A stretch of DNA of 64,000 nt, taken from the NCBI GenBank assembly GCA_034440575.1, contig JAOTOL010001191.1, positions 1 through 64,000 of the forward strand. Reading direction: 5' to 3'. How positions within the stretch are numbered: position 1 is the first letter of the stretch; each line of letters opens with the position of its first letter. Shown one piece after another: positions 57,794 to 64,000 of the stretch. Origin of the DNA: Imbricaverruca yamaguchii (lineage: Eukaryota; Arthropoda; Thecostraca; Neoverrucidae). The notes beneath the pieces are model-generated. The model made no database searches. It was not told the origin of the DNA and saw only the letters and a program-made list of their open reading frames with translations. Made by a program: the position numbers and the translations under genes.

Positions 57794-58060
57794 TTGCAGT
57801 GCACACTTCACGTTTACGACGAGGCTTCTGGTACTATTTCTATTTCCGGCGTCAAGCACCTGCGCGCCGTCGACAATGCATGTCATTACGGTGTCATCCA
57901 GCACATAGGGTCGATGATCACTTCCGAAAAGCATCCGGGGAACACAATCCAGGGATCTCCTCTTGTAGACCCTGGTGCCTTTGCGTTTTGTCTGCAACCT
58001 TGTGTCCTACAAGCATCCGCCTGTCAAAGCTAAACTTGTCGTCCGTTTCCAAAAGGTAGC
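57794..58060 (+). mobile_element. Possible RTE-like LINE fragment
   Basis: The + strand encodes ISISGVKHLRAVDN...IGSMITSEKHPGNTIQG, which resembles the segment just after the RT palm in RTE/BovB-type elements (a V-NG-x-x-L-x-x-V-D-x-F-x-Y-L-G-S-x-I-T pattern). A frame-shifted, weakly similar continuation runs to about 58060. No catalytic box is present, so the call is weak. Confidence 0.3.
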
Positions 58061-58867
58061 TGAGGAACACTAGCTAAGTGTGTTGGTTACATTGTGCAGG
58101 TCTTTCTAAAAGTTTCTCGCGTGGCATTGCATTGAAAATTTTAAAATAGTCACACACAAAAATAAAACGGTCACCTTAAAACAGTCACCAGAATCCATTG
58201 TTTGCAAACTTAGATGAAAGCAGGTAACTACATGACGTCACCGTTTCAGTAGATGGCGTTTCCGGTGATCGTGCTGACAATCGGAAAGTACATGATGAGC
58301 TTCAAGATAAACAATTAACTACATCTGTGCAGCTGGCTCTGCAATTATAAACACGGCAGGAAGTATATAGATGCGGAAGTGCCGATCGGAAGCATGCCTC
58401 GTGGTCGCCTCCCTGACGCTGTGAACGACAGTCGTGAGCTGTCATGCGTCGGGGGGGGGGCACTATGCCGCTGGCGGGGTTGCTATTGACGACATCGAGC
58501 AGGATGTACCGTAGAAGACTATGGTAGACTTAGCATGGAAACGATGACACGGTCAGCACCAGTGGCGGCAGATGGTTTCCTGCCCGTCAGGCAGGTCGAA
58601 TTACACGTGCTTCCGTTGCGCGTGGGTGACCAATCCATACAAGCCGAGCAGACACTGCGAGCGGTTACTGATAGGGCACACGCACCATCTCCTACAAGCA
58701 GAGCAGGCACTGCGGGCGGCTACCATGCTGAGCAGCTGACTGCGGTTATGTGTCCGGCAGTGACGTAGTACTCGGCAAAAACGCCTGGCCAGAAACGTGG
58801 TGCATCTGCGGAACTGCCCTTGGGTCCAATAGCTGGCTGCAGAATTTACACAAGCGAACTGCGGGTG

Positions 58868-59530
58868 CCGCTGTCTACCTGGCGTCTGCAGCACGCCCAG
58901 TAGTTGTGGTAGCTGTCTACCTGGTGTCTGCAGTATCCCCAGTGGTTGTGGTAGCTGTCTACCTTGCGTCTGCAGCACGCCCAGTAGGTGTGGTAGCTGT
59001 CTACCTGGCGTCTGCAGCACGCCCAGTAGTTGTGGTGGCTGTCTACCTGGCGTCTGCAGCACGCCCAATAGTTGTGGTGGCTGTCTACCTGGCGTCTGCA
59101 GTATCCCCAGTGGTTGTGGTAGCTGTCTACCTTGCGTCTGCAGCACGCCCAGTAGTTGTGGTAGCTGTCTACCTTGCGTCTGCAGCACGCTCAGTAGTTG
59201 TGGTAGCTGTCTACCTGGCGTCTGCAGCACGCCCAGTAGTTGTGGTAGCTGTCTACCTGGCGTCTGCAGCACGCCCAATAGTTGTGGTGGCTGTCTACCT
59301 GGCGTCTGCAGTATCCCCAGTGGTTGTGGTAGCTGTCTACCTTGCGTCTGCAGCACGCCCAGTAGTTGTGGTAGCTGTCTACCTGGCGTCTGCAGCACGC
59401 CCAATAGTTGTGGTGGCTGTCTACCTGGCGTCTGCAGTATCCCCAGTGGTTGTGGTAGCTGTCTACCTGGCGTCTGCAGCACGCCCAGTAGCTGTGGTGG
59501 CTGTCTACCTGGCGTCTGCAGCACGCCTGT
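58868..59530. repeat. 42-bp minisatellite, about 16 units
   Basis: Sixteen units of 42 bp (CTGTCTACCTGGCGTCTGCA, then GCACGCCCAGTAGTTGTGGT, then AG). Because 42 is divisible by three, both strands stay open: the + frame repeats a 14-residue YLASAARPVVVVAV unit and the - frame a GVLQTPGRQLPQLL unit. Variants are ordered: an RPVV, RPIV, VSPVV triplet recurs (units 4-6, 9-11, 12-14), showing amplification in blocks larger than one unit. It lies in a LAT intron. Confidence 0.92.
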
Positions 59531-59880
59531 AGTTCCGACGCGGACCACGAGGCGACGCTGCAGTAGCCGCCTCGTCTCCCCGGGCAGCGGTGTCCAACGT
59601 CGATGGACGGCGGCCCCTGTCAATGTCCATTGGCAGCCGGGGACGTCATCTGGGCGCTGATTTGGGTTCAGCAGATTATCACGACAGCAAGAAATGGTAC
59701 TTTTCCGCGTACGTTCCTGACTAACAAGTATACGTGAGTGGTGCAAATTATACGTCATCTGAAAGCTTGTTTCATGGTATTTCGATAATCATGGGAGACT
59801 TTCACATGAAAATGTTAGTTATTGTGTAAAATGGTGTTATTTAGACCCATGTCATATCCATCGACACTATTTAACTTAAG

Positions 59881-60010
59881 CGGGCCGAGCGGCTCGGTGT
59901 TGGTAGCGCAGTTGGTAGCGCGTCGGTTTGCCGACTCGGAGGTAGCCGGTTCGAGCCTGGAGGCCGGCAGCTTTTTGTGCGTGTCGTGGCAAGTCCTTCT
60001 AATAAGTGAC
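59881..60010 (+). mobile_element. tRNA-derived SINE, different family
   Basis: Shows a good pol III A box (TAGCGCAGTTGGTAGCGCG, 59904-59922) and B box (GGTTCGAGCCT, 59948-59958) at tRNA-like spacing, followed by GCCGGCAGCTTTTTGTGCGT. The 5' and 3' ends do not form a 7-bp acceptor stem, so it is a SINE head or tRNA pseudogene rather than a working tRNA. The body differs from the 8.0, 54.7 and 60.5 kb SINEs. Confidence 0.6.
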
Positions 60011-60454
60011 AGTGAATTAAGACACTTCACATGGGACGATCTTTTTCATAAAGAGAAGGGAAATACGCAGATATTCTGCAAGGCTGGGGTTCTGCCACCT
60101 TCAATTTATGGTTTGGCACTTCTTCTAATCAGCCAGGCATAGAAAGGACGGAACATGTCACCGCTTATGGCAGCGTCCAGGCCCACAGTCCCTTCCTGAC
60201 ACGGGCGGCGGACCATCGGGGATGGGACAGGAGACAGGACCCCCTGAATTTAATCATGTGTGGCACTACGGCAGTGCATTGCAAATATTGAGCTAAAAAC
60301 TAACGGTTCCCCTTTCCCCTCCCACCAGTACAGCCGACCAACATTAGTCCCTGCTCCTCGAGGTGTGCATATGACAAACGCAGTCCGAACGCAGTCCATG
60401 CGCAAGACATATATTGGGAGAAGCAAACACGAAGCAGAAAAAGAACCTTGGGTT

Positions 60455-60614
60455 CCTTTACGACGCAATTAACTGCTAGGCCATATAGCGTCGCCAACTT
60501 CTCAAACCGATTGGTCGCGGGTGGACTCGGTAATTCCGCTGGTTGCCGGACTCGAAACCATAGTCTTGCGGTCAAGAACCCAACACCCTACGGACTAAGC
60601 TACCGCGGCTCCAC
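60455..60614 (-). mobile_element. tRNA-derived SINE, shared body with a different head
   Basis: On the minus strand the head reads GGTAGCTTAGTCCGTAGGGT (A box) and later GGTTTCGAGTCC (B box). The body CGCGACCAATCGG...GAGAAGTTGGCGACGCTATATGGC then CGTCGTAAAGG is that of the SINEs at 8046 and 54725. The head is clearly different from theirs. Confidence 0.7.
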
Positions 60615-61399
60615 CAAACGCGTGACATAAGAGGTTATCGGTAGCAGGTGCAGATAAGCCACGGTACTTAATGAGATTGCATTGCGGCAATACATTACAA
60701 TACCTAACATTACAGTACATACATATCTGGCACCTTATAAAATCAGACGAACTGGCAAGAATAGATGGAACATCCTCATCGTGACATCTGTGGCTGAGAA
60801 CAACTCGACATGCATACATACACAGACTACTCACGAGCACCGTAGTGGGACGATGAGTACGTGTAAACCTAGAGGCTACGCTCTACTGACTTACAAACAC
60901 AGGCACATATCAGTTGTTGAGCTTGACATACACTCTGTGCGACTGCATCACGTACGTCTCGTCTCGTGTAATATTTGTGTAGAAAGTCCTGATATGCTGC
61001 TATATGATCAACGGCAGATGATGCACCAATACGTCCAAACAATGAAAGATTCAAACACTGATCTGAAGGTGAAGTATCGCCCAAGTGCGATCCATACTTC
61101 ACAGTCACTGAGCAAACTGCTCGACTTTCCACTGTTGCCGCTTTGCGAGCTTGGCGACGTTCACCTTGTGCACTAGCTCGAGATGAATAAATGTCCGGAT
61201 CCGCGCAAAGCACTTAATTATATTTTAGCTATGGAATTGAATCTGGATTCCAACACCTGGCGGACACTTTCAATGACCTTTGGATGTCTGCTGAACTTGT
61301 TGGGTTCTTGGGCATGGTGAACACAAAACGCAGCATCCATCTCTCGGAATGTGTGGAAGAATTCCTCGGTGGAAACCGTCAGGCCGCTAAGGCTTAGGA

Positions 61400-63239
61400 T
61401 GCGAGTTCAGAACGCTTCTCGTGGTTCATCTTCGGGATACGCAAATGGGTGCCCAGCGATCGGTCCGCTGGTTTCTTTCTGGCCATGGACCAGGCCACAC
61501 ATCATTCCCCTCCCCCCCCACCGCCACGCTTAGCATTTAACATTCCTTCAATTCACATCATTATCTGATGTGATTTGAAGGAGTCTGATATTCATTTCTA
61601 TGGGAAATGAATTCTCAGCAAATCGGCAGTTCAAGTTCATCTGCTGATATCTATAAAAATGTAATTTCACTAAAAAATAATATTAATACCATTCAACTAA
61701 GATTTTTCAAACACTAGGAAACACAATAATGTTGTGGTGATAACTCAACCAGCATTGTTGCATATGTGATATGAAAGATATTCAATGGATGACATTGGTT
61801 TGGATGTACTGTTTATACATTTAACATTATCCTTCATTACCAATTACCCCACTCAAAGCAACACATTTCGCATTACTTCACTTACGAACTGAAAAGCATG
61901 CATTTGCGCTGGAATACAATGGTCATATCATCTGAATGACATTCAGAAACATGCATTTACAATTTTTTCTTCAAATGCCACCTTAACTAAAATGCAAATC
62001 TTTTTCTGCAGGTGCAATTGTAAAAACCTCACACAGCTCCACCTTTGCCTCTTTTCAGAAGGGAACATAAATTAGCTTCCAATAAAAAAAAAAACATTCA
62101 TGAACAATTCGATCTGAAAATTGAGGAAGCTAAAGAAATGCTTAACTTATCCCAACCTCATTTTAGCTTTGCCTAGGTAAAAATGTTGAAAACGTCACTT
62201 ATAAACACTCAAAACTGCAATAATGAACCCTTAAATCACATCTCACACAATACAGGTGAGATTGATCACATTTTAACCACATTAATCAACTTTGCATTGG
62301 AAAGGCATATCAAGAATTCAAATATTAACTAAAAATTACATATTTCCCTGAAAATGTATTTTAAAGTCCGATATTTTTTGCAATTACACCAGTATTTTTA
62401 GTGGCTACTAATAATTGGACCACAACAGCTACAGTGAAATAATCCTGCACAACCACTTTCATGTTCAGAATGTGGCACAACACTACAAAACAATTATATG
62501 TTTTAAAGTAGCTCTATGTGAGTGGTTAGATGACTTTGACAGAGAGAACCATCTGAATATGGATACCATCTTCATTTTTTGAAATTCAGTAAACAGTATA
62601 ATTACTGGTTTGGCCACACAAAAGCAGCAGTAGAGCAATTTGTTCCATGCATTAAGTGTCTGGAAACTCCCTCTTACCCTACTACTACTACTGCCCAGCC
62701 ATGATACAATGGGCAATCAATTACCAAATTGTCCACAAGTTGGTGAATGGCACAGTATGGCATGATTACATATACCACACAGAAACAATATGATAACTGA
62801 CAGGGGACCAATGCACATGCTAACATTAATCACCAGATTGCATCAATGACATGCTGACCAAGTTGACATTGTGGTTATAAGGCCTTAATTCGCATAAATT
62901 GCCTGAGGTGTGTTCTCAATATCAACCACGCCATGGATAAATTAATTCTGGGGATGGTGCCCTTCGGTTCAAAGCCACCGGCACGCTAGCAGAATAAGAT
63001 AGAATATTCAAGCTTCAATGAATGGCTGATATGCTTTAAAGCCAACGGGGAAACTAATCGTGAGAAAAGCGCCATAATTGTGCTAAAATGAAAGCACCAT
63101 ATTTAGTAGATTTATTGGTATAGTCCAGAACTAGAATATAATTCAGCAGTATTCTGGAATAAAAAAGCCCTTCTGGTATATGACGTCACTTGGCGTAGGT
63201 TTTGTTTAGTTTAAACTAACTATACTAGAACAGCCAACT
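61400..63239. other. AT-rich intronic sequence
   Basis: No exon, repeat family or RNA gene recognised; only short A/T runs. Confidence 0.4.
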
Positions 63240-63724
63240 TTGGAGTACCTGTTGTCTCTAGTTATCTTGGGTGGACGGTACCGCAGTCCGCCTCGACGCC
63301 GCTTACTGATTCAGGTGTCGCGAAAACAACTCGACAAACGCCCAGCCACTGATCAACGCGACAGCAACGCAGGAAGACGAGCAACCATGTGGGATTGGCC
63401 AACTGACTACCGAATGTATCGTCCTTGGATGTGCATGCAGCTTTTTGGGACATTAGGCATGGAACCGGCCTGCATATTGCCGACGCTCATGACTGCAAGC
63501 CAAGTCGTGTCGCGCCACACTTCGGAATGGCAAGTGGCAACACTGGCACCGAATGACACTGGAGTGAAAGATAAACATAGGTACGCATTTTTAATGGAAT
63601 ATTTATGCTGACGGCATGTTGTTGTGCCTGCTTTGGCTGTGAGGAGCACACCTTGGGGCCTGTCACCTAAAGGACTGGTGAGCATGAACGGTCGGTGTAA
63701 AAGCAGAGCTCTTCTAAAACTCAC

Positions 63725-63874
63725 CTTGATGGGGCGCGGCGCGTTTGGGATCTTCCACCTGAGGTACAGTAAGCCAGCGGTTGACATCAAGATGAAGAGA
63801 CTCTCGACGAAGCTGATGTAGTTGATGAGCGCGTACACGTCGGACGTTGCCAGCATGCACAGCGAGATGAAGCA
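63725..63874 (-). CDS. LAT transporter, internal exon (TM10 region)
   Basis: This exon is 150 nt, exactly 50 codons, phase 0 at both ends. On the minus strand it follows an acceptor (GCGTACTCGACAG, AG at 63875-63876) and ends ...RPIK at the donor AAG|GTGAG (63720-63724). It encodes CFISLCMLATSDVYALINYI, then SFVESLFILMSTAGLLYLRW, then KIPNAPRPIK. SDVYALINYISFVESLF and the LRWKxPxxPRPIK stretch before the next helix are hallmarks of SLC7 LAT-type light chains (vertebrate LAT1 has DVYTLINYTSFVNYLF...LRWKKPDIPRPIK). It forms the tenth membrane helix and the cytoplasmic loop before TM11, and continues directly into VNILLP of the exon at 56923-57100. Upstream exons, including the N-terminal substrate-binding helices, lie beyond position 64000. 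I cannot tell LAT1- from LAT2-like, so no symbol is given. Confidence 0.92.
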
Positions 63875-64000
63875 CTGTCGAGTACGCGATAATCACGTTG
63901 GGGAAATAACTGCACTGCTTAGTCACCTCAATATTCTTGCAACTTGGACAGATATGGTAATATATTTGACCCAAATATATAAGCTGGAAGTCTGCTCACT
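63875..64000 (-). other. Start of upstream LAT intron
   Basis: Sequence upstream of the LAT acceptor on the minus strand, with no preceding exon before the window edge. Confidence 0.6.

Larger units (their letters stand above)
57101..63724 (-). other. LAT intron (6.6 kb) with SINEs, minisatellite and other repeats
   Basis: The interval between the two phase-0 LAT exons. It holds a possible LINE fragment (57794-58060), the 42-bp minisatellite (58868-59530) and two SINEs (59881-60010, 60455-60614). 61540-63230 is a long AT-rich stretch in which I see no repeat family or exon. Confidence 0.8.

Noticed and set aside
58601..59758. 385-codon minus-strand and 260-codon plus-strand frames
   Set aside because: Both arise because the 42-bp minisatellite unit is a multiple of three and stop-free on either strand; the interval lies in a LAT intron.

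Overview
The window looks like repeat-dense, intron-rich animal DNA, most likely from an arthropod and possibly a hard tick or other chelicerate. The organism is an inference from three things: a kurtz-type arrestin exon, an arthropod-like LAT amino-acid transporter with large introns, and the mix of I-group LINEs, tRNA-derived SINEs and TTAA-flanked MITEs. There is no bacterial, plasmid or phage organisation, no rRNA, no CRISPR array and no complete host gene.

Two host genes are visible, both only in part. On the + strand, 10122-10343 is one internal exon of a non-visual (beta-)arrestin with good splice sites and an apparent one-base insertion. On the - strand, the last three coding exons of an SLC7 large neutral amino-acid transporter lie at 63725-63874, 56923-57100 and 54338-54402. 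Their splice phases agree exactly, they end in a stop codon, and the rest of the gene lies beyond the right edge. The two genes point towards each other, and the ~44 kb between them is almost entirely repeats and unrecognised sequence.

Layout: 1-3.2 kb unannotated, with a CpG-rich patch at 1.1-1.45 kb. 3.3-6.5 kb degenerate ~21-bp-period satellites, including an inverted pair of arms. 6.5-8.4 kb two truncated LINE copies, the second carrying a SINE. 10.1 kb arrestin exon. 11.4-31.5 kb scattered copies of an ~0.8 kb TTAA-flanked MITE, AC microsatellites and a second ~21-bp satellite at 24.5-25.0 kb. 32.2-33.0 kb CR1-like LINE relic. 35.0-36.4 kb ~60-bp minisatellite. 39.7 and 41.3-42.4 kb two further TIR elements. 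46.5-49.5 kb a well-preserved LINE (RT + RNase H + CCHC) with a single stop codon. 50.0-51.6 kb a decayed piggyBac-type transposon with inverted repeats. 54.3-63.9 kb LAT gene, whose introns hold SINEs, MITEs and a 42-bp minisatellite.

The most interesting structures are these. (1) Two TTAA-flanked MITE families share one terminal design (TTAACCCGC, then a G-run/C-run hairpin) and both carry TCAAGGTCA-type nuclear-receptor half-sites; a piggyBac transposase relic lies in the same window. (2) AC microsatellites recur inside a common cassette whose flanks are inverted repeats. (3) SINEs share one body but carry different tRNA-like heads, and their tail resembles the tail of the resident LINE. 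(4) Several unrelated-looking satellites share a ~21-bp period.
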